DNA of 64,000 bases, taken from positions 1,052,001 to 1,116,000 of the forward strand of contig JAQFVV010006311.1 of assembly GCA_028023455.1 (NCBI GenBank), in the 5' to 3' direction. This DNA is from Epiperipatus broadwayi. Taxonomy: Eukaryota > Onychophora > Udeonychophora > Euonychophora > Peripatidae. The notes beneath the pieces are model-generated. The model searched no databases, was not told the origin of the DNA, and was given only the letters and a program-made list of their open reading frames with translations. How positions within the stretch are numbered: position 1 is the first letter of the stretch; each line of letters starts with the position of its first letter. Positions 13,708 through 26,242 of the stretch are shown here, one piece after another. A program made the translations under genes and the position numbers.

Positions 13708-14205
13708 AAAACTACCCCAAATCTAAAATTAAACCAGACCAGCATAAAAATAATATTAAAACACAACCTAAGGTTTCACTGCTACAAGCAGACTTCTCAA
13801 GTGTAAAGAACTACAAAAAAACTACACAATATATATACTATTAAAAACTACCCACAAATCCATTCATTTCCCATCTATCCTTAATATTAAAAGAACTCTT
13901 AAATAAGTTAATTGCTTCAGAAAAATAAATTTTCAATAATAAAGACTCTTTAATTCTTCTTTTGATTTCATTTCTCTCAAAGAAGACAACCTTAGCAATT
14001 AACTTATTTAAGAGTTCTTTTAATATTAAGGGTGGATGGGAAGTGAATGGATTTGTGGGTAGTTTTTAATAGTATATATATTGTATAGTTTTTTTTTTGT
14101 AGTTCTTTACACTTGAGAAGTCTGCTTGTAGCAGTGAAACCTTAGGTTGTGTTTTAATATTATTTTTATGCTGGTCTGGTTTAATTTTAGATTTGGGGTA
14201 GTTTT
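13708..14205. repeat. Long hairpin: 208- and 211-bp inverted arms, 79-nt loop
   Basis: The left arm (13708-13915) begins AAAACTACCCCAAATC and the right arm (13995-14205) ends with its complement. The arms differ at only a handful of positions and small indels, much less than the ends of the host transposon differ. A diverged copy (about 70% by eye) of the outer right-arm sequence plus flank lies at 29854-29968, so the arm belongs to a dispersed family. No open frame. RNA from this locus would form a long near-perfect duplex. Confidence 0.85.
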
Positions 14206-14657
14206 GATTTTATATTGATTAGTTTAGCTTTATGCTTGTAATGTTTAATATAATATATTTTTGGAAAAAAAGTATTTCAAGTCAAAATAAGTTATTAATA
14301 ATTTAAATTTCTTGATATCTAATAAATATAGTGAAATATGAACTTCTTTATTGCATAAAAGAAAACCCCACAAAAAGATATTAAGAAGAAACATGAATCG
14401 CATAACTTCAAAATCGCATTTAAAAAATCCACATAAAATGAGATCCAGGTGTATATATTCCTTATTTTTCATTGATGTGACAAGAATCTTGGCCTCAATG
14501 TGGCCTTTGAGCATTCCATCAGCAGATTTTCAATTGGATGGATGGTTGAAGAGTTGGAGTTTGGAATGGGTTGAAGCCTGTCCATTAAAGTATGAAGATT
14601 GGATATCTTAATATATATATGAACACTTATTGCATATATATGTAAAGATGATAATCT

Positions 14658-14703
14658 GGACCAACTGATGAGTGCTGGTTTAGCAAAAATACTTATATTG
14701 GTG
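14658..14703 (+). ncRNA. Hammerhead ribozyme relic, family R copy 1
   Basis: Stem I strand GGACCAA, intact core CTGATGA (14665-14671), stem II TGCTG-GTT-TAGCA (5 bp with one G-U). The second core box GAAA has become AAAA with one base lost beside it. The 3' stem I strand TTGG (14698-14701) pairs with CCAA. Loss of G12 should inactivate it. Confidence 0.65.
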
Positions 14704-15125
14704 ATTATTTATCTTTTCAACATATATGTGTTCAAGTGTATCAGTGTTATGAGATAGTGGAGTGGTGGGTTATGTGAAAGTCTGTGCTCATATACCCTGT
14801 ATATTACATATATTGATACAGGTATATAATAAGCCTGTATTTCAGTTATTACATAGTAGAAATGTCTGTCTATCCCTCATATATGTATTAAATGAATCAT
14901 GTCCTGTACATGAGAGATCAGATTGACTTTAGGTCAACAGGGGTGTGACAAGAATATCAACCTCAGGTGGTCTTTGAGCATTTCCATCATCAGATTTTTA
15001 ATTGGATGGATGGTTGAAGAGTTGGAGTATGAAGTGGATTGAAGCCTGTTCATTAAAGTATAAAGATTGGCTATCTTAATATATATCTGAACACTTATTG
15101 CATATATGTATAGAGATAATAATCT

Positions 15126-15172
15126 GGATCAACTCATGATTGCTGGTTTAACATGAAATACATATATTGGTG
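15126..15172 (+). ncRNA. Hammerhead ribozyme relic, family R copy 2
   Basis: Core CTCATGA (15133-15139; G5 changed to C), GAAA intact (15155-15158), stem III ATA-CA-TAT, cleavage position A, then TTGG (15167-15170) for stem I. This copy preserves the half of the motif that copy 1 lost. Confidence 0.6.
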
Positions 15173-15394
15173 ATTATTTATCTTTTTGACATATAAGTAT
15201 TCAAGTGTATCAGTGTAATGAGATAGAATGGAGAGTGGTGAGTCATGTGAAAGTCTGTGCTCATATACCCTATGTATTACATTAATATTTATAATAAATT
15301 AGAAAAACGTTTTTTATATCCTCAAATGAAAAAGTTTTATTAATTACTTTTAGATACAGGTAAGCACATTTTCAGTGTAGGAATCATAGTTCTC

Positions 15395-15610
15395 ATATAT
15401 ATATATATTTAAAAGTATATTATATACTTGGAGTTTAAAAATAATTATAGGGATTTGAACACAGACTTTCAAGCTCTCTTGAGCCATCCATTCCATCTCA
15501 TACAACTGATACATATGGCCCACACATATGTAAAAAAGATAAATATTATCTAATGTTCATATTTCATGCTGTATCAGTACTATCAGTTGGTCTATATATT
15601 GTAATGGACA
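15395..15610 (-). repeat. Inverted partial family R copy
   Basis: The minus strand carries the family R segment from the hammerhead-like block (core CTGATAG, complement of 15580-15586; GAAA, complement of 15562-15565) through GTATGAGATGGAATGGATGG to the B-box-like GTGTTCAAATCC, then AACTCCAAGTATAT. It lies about 100 bp downstream of the direct dimer, facing it. Confidence 0.7.
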
Positions 15611-17349
15611 CACATGCTGTTACATTATTTTTAAAAAAGAAAATTAAAGTATAAATGAACACAAATTAGGTTATTAAATAAAAGAATTAAAAATTGAAAA
15701 CTAAAAGCTTGCAAAAACATATATATAAATCGAAAAGATGGAAAATTATTAAAAAAAAACTTTATTTTAAAAAAAAATATTTTAAAACTAAATTTTAAGC
15801 AAAAACTTAAAGATAAAAATATATCTTTAAGAATTTACAAGCACTTTCTATTGTGTTAAAACTCAATATGAAAATGATTGTTAGTTTTAATTAATCTAAA
15901 GAAAACAGCCCTTGGTGCAAATTTATAATTAAAAGTCATATAAGAGATATAAAAAAATTTAAAAAATATTGCTTTACCACTTGTGGAAGATTAACTAACA
16001 CTCGGACCCTAATGAAAACCACTGGAACAGGAAACCATGATCAGTGAACCTGAAGAAGGAATATAAAAAGAGAAAAATTCTAATTAAGAACAGTTCAGCT
16101 TGATTTTTGAGGAGGAGGGAGAAAAGATGCACTTTTCACCCTCTTGCTGTTTTCAAATGAAGAAACTATTGAAATATGAATAGCATTATTACAGACCATG
16201 AATGATATGGGTACTGCAATAAAATAGTTCCAGGATCAAACCAGCTAAGGCTACCTCCATATTGATGACTACAGCATGAACAGAAAGTATGAATAATAAA
16301 AGACTTCATGGTATTTGGCACAAGGAACTGGGAGCTCCTCAAATGTAATGTATAAACTATAAATTATGAACTCTAATTTTAATAGAACTTTTACTAAATG
16401 AACTTAAATCATATCTTAAACAATTAAGGCCTAACTAAGTTTAAATCATGAACTTTTATCTGACCAACATGGAAGGTTAAATTAATTATTAATATTTAAA
16501 ATGTAATCACAAAACAGTTATTTCTATTAATTTATTTCTTATAATTAATAAATATAATTGTTAATTAAATTAAGTGATGTAATGTCATGTACATATGTAT
16601 GCGCGTACCTCCATACTCAGCATCTATCGGTAATGATAACTTATGTTAAATATCTTAATGTATTTGCCTAAGATTCCCCTATAAATTCATTATTTGTGAA
16701 TGTGACACCTCATGATGAGTAATTTAAGGAACGCAAGAAGAGTATAACCTTTTTTTTACATTCCAATTAATAATAATTGAATTAGAATAATTTGTGGTGG
16801 ACAGTTGTGCTGCATATATGTATACATGTACATGCGCATTTGGTTTTTAAAATATTAAAGCTTAAAATTTAAGCTTAGATGTAAATAGATGCATGGATTC
16901 ATAAGTTTTATGTCCATAATCTATGTAGTGTATTTACATCTATCAAAAGATTAAAATGTATAAATAAGAATCTCCCTCCATCGGTGTGAACTAAACTTAA
17001 ATTTAAATATGATAAATACACAAACTAAATTAAAGTAATAATGTTTGTTCCTCCAATTCAATTTTATATATGTGGGATAATAAATATTTTTGCATAATAT
17101 TACTGGCAGTGGCTTATTTTATTTATTTTTGATATTAAAAATATATTTTAAAAATGTAAATCTTTTTCTTTATATCTCAGCTACTCCTAGAGCTAGTGGC
17201 ATGAGCTAATGGTCAATATATGAATATAATAAACTAAAATTGGATCTTAACAGTAAGTATCTTCCAACTATATAAATATTCCAGGTTTGAATAGCCTGGT
17301 GGTATCCTGTATTGCAGTTATAGTAAGACTCAATACATCCTGACTGTTA
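15611..17349. other. Non-coding
   Basis: AT-rich sequence with short simple runs. No coding or element structure recognised. Confidence 0.5.
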
Positions 17350-17526
17350 TAATATATAATCAGGACTTGCTTTATATTGAGACAGCAACATCTTCAAACT
17401 CCAATGGATGGACTTCAATCCACTTCACCCTCCAACTTTTCAAGCATCCATACCATTAAAAATCTGATGAAACTCCATAAATCCGTTGTTGATGCCAATA
17501 TTATTGTCATGTTCATGTTAGCTTTA

Positions 17527-17565
17527 ACCAATGAGTGCCAATTCAGCATGAAATATGTATATTGA
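17527..17565 (+). ncRNA. Hammerhead relic at inverted junction, family R copy 4
   Basis: CCAA is followed by TGA (four core bases missing), then stem II TGC...GCA, intact GAAA (17550-17553), stem III ATA-TG-TAT, A, TTG. It is truncated at the core where the inverted and direct parts meet. Confidence 0.5.
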
Positions 17566-17980
17566 AAATCATTTATCTTTTTCACATATGTGTGATCATG
17601 TATCAGTTGTATGAGATAGAATGATTGGCTGAAAGGAGATTGAAAGTCTGTGTCCAAATCCTCTATATGTAAACTCCAAGTATATATTTGTAGTGAAACA
17701 TTACAAATTTAGCTTGTATCCTGCACATTCCTCATCTGTGAATTTAAATGGACAAGATCCCATACATGAGGGGTCAGACTAATTTAAAGTCAACATGGGC
17801 ATGACAGTAATATTGTAATCAACAAGGGATTTGTGTGTTTCATCATCAGATTTCCAGTGATATGGATGGCTGAAGAGTTGGAGGGCGGAATGAATTGAAG
17901 CCTGTCCAATAAAGTTTAAACATTTGCTATCTTAATATAAACTGAGCACTGATTATATATGTGAGTGAGACAAATGATCT

Positions 17981-18027
17981 GGACCAACTTATGCATACTA
18001 GTTCAGCATGAAAGACATGTATTGGAG
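17981..18027 (+). ncRNA. Hammerhead relic, family R copy 5
   Basis: GGACCAA, then a mutated core CTTATGC (17988-17994), degraded stem II, intact GAAA (18010-18013) and TTGG (18022-18025) closing stem I with CCAA. Confidence 0.5.
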
Positions 18028-18085
18028 ATCATTTATCTTTTTCACATGTATGTGGTCAAGTTTATTATGTTAATTTTTTTAGTGT

Positions 18086-19694
18086 AGAAAAATTGGATAT
18101 ATTGACTATTTATCAATAAAATATATACTATATTTGTACAAATCATTCATTTATAATTATGTCTGTCACTGTTACTATTTATGTAAACACATTATATGCC
18201 TATAAAAGCAATATATTATAGATAAAGCATTATTAATCTGACAATTATATTAAAATATCACTTTTAATCTGGTCAAAATTAAGAGGCCTTTCAAATTTTC
18301 TTGATCATTATATTTTATTATTTTAACATATATATTTTTTTACTGAATATTATATATATTGTAGCCCTTGGATTTGTCCAAGACTCCAGTTTTGGAGTTA
18401 AATAAGGAAGATAGGGTTCAATAAAAATTTCCCTCATAATGTATGTATTTTTTTCTCTTTAATAAGAAGATTTTAGCAAAGACTAAGTTTGAACCCATAT
18501 TTAAAGAGATTGCATATGTTTGACTTAGTAAGCAATCTAAAAATGTATTATTAAGATGTTTCTATCCAAAATATTATTTTAGTTTTATTTATGGGTCAAG
18601 TTAATATTAAAAACATATTTAGAAAAGCAAAATTTATACATTTGTTGATAGGTTGACTGAGAAAAGGGAAGAGATGTGTGACTCTTAAAACTGTGTTAGA
18701 GAGTGAAAATGAATGGACATTATTTTATGCTAAGTTAGAAATAAATAGTTCATGAAAGTAAATGAAAGAATAATAATAATATAGTTATAATAATTAAGGA
18801 TTATAATTAAGAAGTAAAGTATTAAAGATTAATTAAAAATTTATATACCTGTGATGTGTATATATAATCTAATTGTGGATCTTAATAGTAAAATTCACAA
18901 TTAATAATCAGTCCTTGTCATGTTGTAAAGCAATCTTTAAATAAGAAATTAAATCATTTTATTAAGTTTAATATTCGCAGCCAAATTTTAGTTTAAAGGT
19001 CTGAGTTTGAAACTGAGCTGCAAAATATATATTTTGCTTCATTATTTAATGAAAAAAGTAAGATTACTGTTCTGTTATTTATTTTTAGTGTAGGTTTCAA
19101 GTGTGTTATATTACAAAGTAATTATCAGAGTCTTTAAATGATGTCAGTCTCACCAAGGAAAGGAATTTAAGTGGACCATTAATGATGGTGGTCTATGAAA
19201 TGTCAAAAATTAATTGGCAATTATAGCTGTTGAATTGTAGAATTAATTGTGGTCATCTGTTTAAAATACAGATTGGAATTTGGCATGTTTTTCTAAAAGA
19301 GCAAAAAGGTTAAAATTAATCGAGAAAAGGAAACAAGTCAGTTAATTAAGAAAAAAAAATGACCAGATGCATTTTCTCTATAAAATCTCTGTGTTAACAG
19401 AAGGGGGGTGATTCTTTTATATTTGAAGCTTTCTGTTGCAAGTTTTCTTTTATTGACTTAGAGAAAACTGTGCTATAAAATTTAAAAATCGTTTATTGTT
19501 ACTTTTTGTCTCTTAAGAATAACTTGGCTAAATCTAATATTGTCTTAAGAAAAGACAATGTGTAGTGAATAAATTTTAAATTGGCACACATTTTAATGTC
19601 CAGAAATTAACCAATAATCATAATTGCATCAGCAAATAGTAAAATTTAAAACTCAGAAGTTTGATGTATATGTAAGTCAATTTAAATATATAAA
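18086..19694. other. Non-coding
   Basis: No gene or element recognised. Confidence 0.5.
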
Positions 19695-19761
19695 ATGAAT
19701 TCAAAGATGAAAAAGGACAATCAAAAACAGAATTATATTGTGAAAAAGTTAAATGAAGACT

Positions 19762-19851
19762 GTTTAACTGAAATCTGCATAAAAGTAAAAAGTTTAACTA
19801 TAACCTGCATAAAATTAAAAAGTTTAACTGTAACCTGCATAGAATTGAAAA
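19762..19851 (+). repeat. Three tandem 30-bp units in an open frame
   Basis: Units start at 19762, 19792 and 19822, each GTTTAACTgtAACCTGCATA-like then AAAATTAAAAA. Being 30 bp, they keep frame inside an 89-codon ORF (19695-19964), giving SLTITCIKLK-type decapeptides. No protein family is recognised and the ORF may be a chance one. Confidence 0.75.
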
Positions 19852-19887
19852 TGTGGAACGCGGTTCAGCAAAATAAAAATTGTATAT

Positions 19888-20020
19888 ATGATGGCAGAAG
19901 AACCAAACTCTATCAAAAGAACTTTTTGCTACAAAGACTTATGTGCTCTTATAAACCCGATTAAAAAGAAAAGGAAACCTGGATCTTGGAGGACACTTGC
20001 TAAAGAACTTTATATAAGTA
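19888..20020 (+). other. Possible lone death-domain-like exon fragment (very tentative)
   Basis: The frame starting at 19888 contains YKDLCALINPI, a basic KKKRKP stretch, then GSWRTLAKEL. This resembles helices 1-2 of death domains such as those of UNC5 or ankyrin (L-C-x-L-(D/N)-P...(D)W-x-x-LA-x-x-L). A weak GTATAA donor follows at about 20017. No neighbouring exon of such a gene was found. Chance similarity over 25 residues is the main alternative. Confidence 0.15.
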
Positions 20021-23000
20021 TAATTTGTTTTTATTCGCTCTTTATATGGGTAGGACATGTAATATTTATATAAGAATTTCTTTCTTTGTAGTGTATCATG
20101 TATATCATCTATTTAAAAATTAATTCATGTTATAATTACAATTGTATTATTTTGGGAGTAGAGATATTGATATTAGATAATTTTGAATGTGTTTATTTTT
20201 AAATGCTTTTGCTATTATTGTCATTTTGGGGGTAGGTGAAATTGTTGTGCCTTATTTAAAATGCTTTACAAACAATTTTTTTTAAAAGAAAAAGAAACAC
20301 CTAGAGATATTATTATTGGTATCAGAAGTTATTGTCAAATGCTTAGACTTATAAGCGTGTCTATTGAGCTAGAACGTCATTATTTTCTTACAAAAGTGCA
20401 TGGTAATAGTTTTGAGAATTTTATATGCATTTCTTATTATTGTTATCATAGATTTAAGGCCAGAAACAAGCTGATTTATGCTTGGAAAATTTATGGGCTC
20501 ATATTCCGGTGCACTAGTTTGCAAGAATATTAAAGATATGAAAGTTTTACTTGTATAATTTGATGTTTCGACCTATATGTGTGTGGATTAGACAAAGTCT
20601 CCACAAAGCCATTGAAGTCTAGCTCACTAAGATATGTATGCTATATTCATAAAGTATTTAAACACAGTGGAAGAGTTTTCCCACTTGATTATTCTCTACA
20701 TCGTAAAAAGGTTTCTTTATTATTGGTCAGAGGTACTAGGTACACCTAAGTTTTCTGTATGACTAGCGATAAAAATCCTAGCATATCTCAACATTAGTGA
20801 AAAGGTTCTCTCTTATTCAGGTCACTGCCTGCTTCATATTAATGTTTGATATTCCTTACATGTGTATGAGAGATAGCCATGATAAGCATTATTATAATTG
20901 TTGGATACTAGGTCGCAAACTCAATTTAAAGTCAGAATGAATGCAAATAATGTATGTGCGATTAGTGTATTTGAATATTGTTTTGTAGATTTGATTTAGC
21001 ATTCGAGCCAAAAATAGCTAAGTTAATAAATGTTAAGGGTTAAATAAAACTTACGAATGATTAGGCATAAGCAATGCGTATATAAATTTATTTAATATAT
21101 CTTTACATAGCCAGCTGAGCGATGGAAAGGTAATATTGTTAAAATATTATTATGTCATAAGAACATGAACATAGAGTGTGTGCATTATGATGATGATTGA
21201 TCTTGATGTCGATTTATTTGCAATGACTTAGTCTCACTAATTTTAAGATATTTCTGTTGTAAAGATTAGGGCAAAAGAATGTTTGACCAGGATGATAGGA
21301 TAAGATTCAGAAATTTGTGAGGGAATATTAATTTTAAATTTGTTAAATAAAATTAATATATTCAATTATGGGAGAAATTAGCTCTAGAATAAGTCAGTAA
21401 TAAGAGAGAAAGCATTGAACATGCCTAAAATTGGTATTCACTATATTTAAGATAAAATGAAAGTGTAAATATAATGTATATGTTTTTGTATTGAATTATA
21501 GTTTGTCAAATAAAATTTGTTATTGTTTTAAATAAAATTTGCATATGTTTTAGTGTTTTTGAGGGTTATTATTATCTAGATATTTCCAATCCAATAATAC
21601 ATCAATATATTATTGTTAATATTTGAATTATCAGTAACTAATATTCAGTAAGATTATTTAAAAGGTTAATTTCAGATACTTAAAATTACCAAATAATTTA
21701 ATATTATCGAAGTATAAACTGTGAATAGAGATAGTTATTGAGTGATAGTGAGTGCAGTGGGGTGGGCATAAAATCCTTTCTCCATTCGTTGTATTCAAAC
21801 CCCTCTCTAGATGCACTTCTTTATAATTTGGTTACAATAGTGAATAGGTTATAATGTATTTCTAAAAGATTTTAATAAGCTTAAAATATTCGAGCTTTAA
21901 TGTAAATAAATAGTAAACTGCATTAGAGACAACTGAGATGTCTTTGGAGGCGATCAAGAGAGGAGTGTTTATCACCAATAATCTATCACAGCTTATTCAA
22001 TTTCCACACCTAATTTTTCGAAAAAACCCTGAGAAGAGATTATAATGAGAGAATGAGCTAGCAAAAATGTAAAATTTAATAATAAAATAAATAATAGTGT
22101 AATAGACATATGGATGTGAAGTTGATGGAGGAGTGGATCAGGAAGGTGGAGATGAATATAGAACTTTATAATTATAACAAAATTTAATTGTGGCTTTAAT
22201 CAAAGTGAATGGGGAATGCGCTGAGAATAACCTAGAATTCTTAAAGATATTAATATTGTCAATTTTAATGCATTCTCAGTGTTTTCTAAATCGATTATGT
22301 ATTAACCCATTCATGAAATATTATTACTAACGAGTATTGAATTGAGATTTAACCTGTATATTTTAATAAAGTTGCAATTTGGCGCCCTGGCAATTAAAAT
22401 TATAGATGTCCTGTACCATCATCATCATCCCACTAGGCTTTAGAAATAGTGTCAGCTGGGAATGATGAAGCATCCATCGATCCATTCTTAAAATGTTATA
22501 ATTGGGATGCAATTTAGTTCCTAGTGTTTAAATGCCATATAGATTGAAATATAGTATAATCAATTCATAACGTGGATGTGCGACCATTTGAATAAAAACT
22601 CTCATTGGTTAGAATAAAGTTATAATTAGCTTAAACTATCCAATAATATATGTGATATTTGTAAGCTCTCCCAATCATTTTAGTTCTATTTGAAACATAA
22701 TGTGGATGACCGATCGAGAGATTGCAAAATGCTTTTCATGTTAATTTAATAAGTTTTTATAAAGTTAACAAAATAAAGAATAACTTTTCATTTGTCAGAA
22801 TTGATTTTTATTTAGTTACAATTGGCTTGTAACGCGGTCACACGAAATAGATTATATTTAATGTATACGTATGAAATATATTAATCTATACATTGCACTT
22901 GAGAAATTATTTAATCTATAGATCGCATGTTTAATTGATACTGAAGAAATGCATCTTTCGTAAAACTGTATTTATGAAATTTTTCGTTAGTTAGATTTGG

Positions 23001-23370
23001 CTACAATGTGGAAGCCTATTAAACATCAATCCCCTAGCCAAAACTTATTCGTTTAGCAAAATCTCTTCATTTAGTAAATATCATTTCATTAGAAATCTCA
23101 ATATTTAAGATATTCGTTTAGTAATAAACCTTTTTCGTTAGAATATATAAAACTAAATACAGTACAGTAAATAAATTAATTCAGTATAAATAATTTATAC
23201 AACATATATACTAAGAAAAGCTTGTTTAATACTTTAATATAAAAATGTTGAATATATCAACATAGTTTGTTGAGGATGCTTTTGGCTAAATGATAGCTAT
23301 ACTCAGAGTGATAGCTATCCAAGGGGATTGCAAGATTTATAGAAGAATCACAAGAGTGGTGATTTACATA
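20021..23370. other. Non-coding; faint degenerate repeats
   Basis: The open frame at 20261-20533 has no recognisable motif. Between about 22170 and 23000 a motif like AGTTACAATTGGCTT recurs loosely, possibly a much-decayed tandem array related in style to 44800-46200. No gene is seen. Confidence 0.4.
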
Positions 23371-23445
23371 AAATTTGATTTTGTGTAGGGGATTTAACAC
23401 AAACTTCCAAGCTATCTTCAGCTATCTACTGAAGTGGTAAATCTG
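23371..23445 (-). repeat. Family R fragment
   Basis: The minus strand reads AGATAGCTGAAGATAGCTTG, then GAAGTTTGTGTTAAATCCCC, matching the part of family R around its A-box/B-box-like segment. The hammerhead part is absent. Confidence 0.55.
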
Positions 23446-26159
23446 TAGTACATATTTAACTTCACTGCCTGATGACCTTACATACCTTTAAAGTAGGGTT
23501 TGAACCAGTTTATATGTTTATTTGGTCATCTAGGAATGTTAAGCACACACATATACACGTATCACTTCCACCCTGTTTATTCAAAATGGTTATGTGTAAC
23601 CAGTTGAATTATTATTTTAGCTAAAGTATATTTAATTTACAAACTTGTAAATTCCCTTCACTTAGATAATTGTGTATGTGCGTATATGTATTACAGATAT
23701 AAAAATAAATACAATTAATCTAGGGCTAAAGCAATGCCAGAAAATTCTAAAAAATATTATTACAATTTAAAAATGTCATTCTCATTTAACTATTTCAAGT
23801 CAAACCAAAAATCATATTCTTAAAGTTATTTGCAATTTTAAAAATACGTTTAAATAATGCTTTCTGAATGTATTTGTTTACATCTTCCAATACTGCCAAA
23901 TTTCAAGTATAGGAGGAGCAGAAGTTCTAGGAATGCGCAAAAGGAGTTCAAATCACTCTTCTCTCTTGTGTTCAATTAGGGAATGAACAGAATGACTTGT
24001 GAGTAGTGGAAAGATTTTCTTTCCCTGATCTTAGATCGCCTTTGTCCTGCCTTCCTGCTATGCCATCGCTGCTTGAGAATTGTTATGTTTAACTGTAAAA
24101 GAATATTGAAAGATACCTACCATTATTTTATTAATATTGTGCCTTGCTAAACTTCATATACATTATTATAAGTGGCCACCATAACTTCTAAAGGTAATCT
24201 GTTTTGCCGAAGAATGAATTCTTAATTCTCCTCACTTCACTTCTTTCCTAAATCTTAATTGTAATCATAATGAAATCTTTATTTATTTGGTAACTGACTA
24301 TAAACTTAATTATCATTAAATTTGTGATTTTCTCTCTTAAGTTTTAAAACTCGTTCTTTGAAACGCTAGCACAGAATCATATACTTTAAATCTATCATTA
24401 GTTTTTTTTAAGTCTCACACTCTAATTATTTTATTTTCATGCGGCAAAACTTATTTTAAATATGTATTTTATTAAATTTATTTTGGTATGCTAATGCTTA
24501 ATCTAGCAAACTTATATTATTTTAACCACTATGCTGATATTTTTTGGAAAAGTTAAATGTAAAATTTCTTATTGAATGCTAGTTCGCTCGATTAAATATT
24601 TTGAAATAAATGCTTAATGGCGGATTGTTTAAAATGTCATATTATGGGATAAGATAAACCTTTTGTTGTTAACACTATTTATTTAGATGCATTCTATGTT
24701 TTCTAAAATAATTTTAATTATTAACCTATTTTAAATAATTATTTATTGCTTTCACGCCATCAGGCATTAACTTGCTTATGATATATTGTCATTTAAGAAT
24801 GCCTGGGCTTGTTAAATAGGAAAAATATTTTTCCCTCTTCTATATTCGACATCCTAAATTTATTAAAGTTATACGTACGATGCTGAGTGGGTTATTATTT
24901 TGTCATGGTATTCCGCATGATATTATTGGTTTATTTAAGCTTAAATTATTTCATTAGTCATTTAAGACTTAAGCCATATTTGAGTTGCTTACTTATAATA
25001 GCATTTTAAAGAATTTATATTTTGCTTTATCATATTTATTCATCCGAACTCCGGATTTTCTTCATGTAACTCATCTAGGAATGAGGTTTGGTAGAACCGA
25101 TCTCAGGATAAACATTAGAGTATTAAGGTTCTGCATGTGAAACATCGGAGGGCATACCATGGAATCCTTACCACTCATATTTTTTAATACTGCCTCGTGA
25201 TAAATACAAGCAGAATCATATATGTGATAAAGCCTTTCAGTCCAAAGACTGACATCTTCTCCATTTTAAATGCTGTTGTTATAGTTAGCACTGTGAGTTC
25301 TTTTATATGTAGTTCTCATTTTATCTATAAGATGTGGCACAGTGATGTTTGTAAACCACTCATTTGATAATTAGTCGAATGTTTTAGGATTGTCACAGTA
25401 AGGCTGTTAGGCTAATCCATTCCTCATTTGTACTGGCCCAGATATGCTTATGAACGATAAATTACTTATCGGTCATATCAAGAGTAAACCTCTCTTTGGA
25501 GATGAATTTATAAACGTCCTTTATCATTACTTAAAGTAATGATCATAGCATTGATAACATTAATTTATTATTATTTATACTTCATTAGCATACTAAATCA
25601 GTTGCCTATATGCAAAGTAATAACCACATTAAATCTGTGCTATACTTCTGATGTAAATTAAAATTATTTCTGTTCATTAAATTATGTTGATAATTACTCA
25701 TGCATTTGTGTCTTACTGAATCTCACTCATTGAATTCTATTTAATATTTATAATAGTGTTCAGTAATATTTAGAAGTTATAACTGATTATTTTAAATGGA
25801 CATTTATCTCTGGGATGTTCTGTCTTTGCTCATTCTGGATGGATACTATATAAATTTCTATTTCTTTTGCAATGCTAGCTATGTGCAATTCATTACCCCT
25901 TCTCATAAAGTATTTGATTGAGCCAGATTTGATATTATTTATTTAGATTAATTACCCTGTAGATCTCATGTTTCTCCGCTGTGTCTCTGGGACCAGAATG
26001 AATAAAATTTCATCTGTTATCATCAAAAGTGTTGTTTATAAAGTTATAGTTTTAGAGAAGAGCAAATAGGGCAGAATTCATGATTGCTCCTGACCTGTGT
26101 ATCTCAGGCATGAGTGGATTTAGGGTACTTTTGCTTAGATTCTAAGCCTTGTTAAATGA
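23446..26159. other. Non-coding
   Basis: Less simple in sequence than the rest of the window, but with no long frame, splice-consistent exon set or repeat that I can name. Confidence 0.45.
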
Positions 26160-26242
26160 ACATACAATTCTGACCGGTACACTATTCTTATCTCATACAA
26201 CCAATACACATGTCCATACATATGAAAAAGGTAAATGATCTC

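Larger units (their letters stand above)
12472..14451. mobile_element. Non-autonomous Tigger/pogo-like DNA transposon (1980 bp)
   Basis: The left end CACCCGGGTCTCGTTTTATG (from 12472) and the inverted right end CACCTGGATCTCATTTTATG (from 14451) match at 19 of the first 23 positions and are flanked on both sides by TA (12470-12471, 14452-14453). The TA target and the CTCGTTTTAT-type terminal repeat are features of the Tigger/pogo group of Tc1/mariner transposons. Inside both ends the short motif GCATAAAA or its relatives repeats. No transposase frame remains, so this is an internally replaced or MITE-like derivative. It contains a tRNA-like relic, a 172-bp tandem duplication and a large hairpin, each listed separately. 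All four terminal mismatches in that window are CpG-type transitions. Confidence 0.7.
14454..15300 (+). mobile_element. Family R tandem dimer (retrozyme-like), array A
   Basis: Two direct copies with a period of about 467-468 bp (GTGACAAGAAT at 14477 and 14944; GATGGTTGAA at 14541 and 15009). The shared unit holds a core near TGGATGGTTGAAGAGTTGGA, a hammerhead-like segment (CTGGACCAACTGATGAGTGC and following), and a B-box-like segment GTCTGTGTTCAAATCC, here changed to CTGTGCTCATATACC. No open frame spans a unit. Array A starts right at the edge of the Tigger-like element. Retrozymes in plants and animals are dimeric repeats of a few hundred bp with hammerheads, which fits. An ordinary satellite remnant is the alternative. 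Confidence 0.7.
17350..18085. mobile_element. Family R array B: inverted part then direct copies
   Basis: About 17350-17525 is a family R segment on the minus strand (complement of TGAAGAGTTGGAGGGTG and CATGACAATAATATTGGCAT). From about 17527 the direct strand resumes within the hammerhead region, runs through the B-box-like segment (GTCTGTGTCCAAATCC) and continues into a second unit to about 18085, ending after its hammerhead region. Direct hammerhead positions are about 457 bp apart. The head-to-head switch lies beside the hammerhead core, the same place as in array C. Confidence 0.7.

Noticed and set aside
23466-23480. CTGATGA next to a family R fragment
   Set aside because: No GAAA box or stem II follows at a suitable distance; the fragment is from a different part of the unit.
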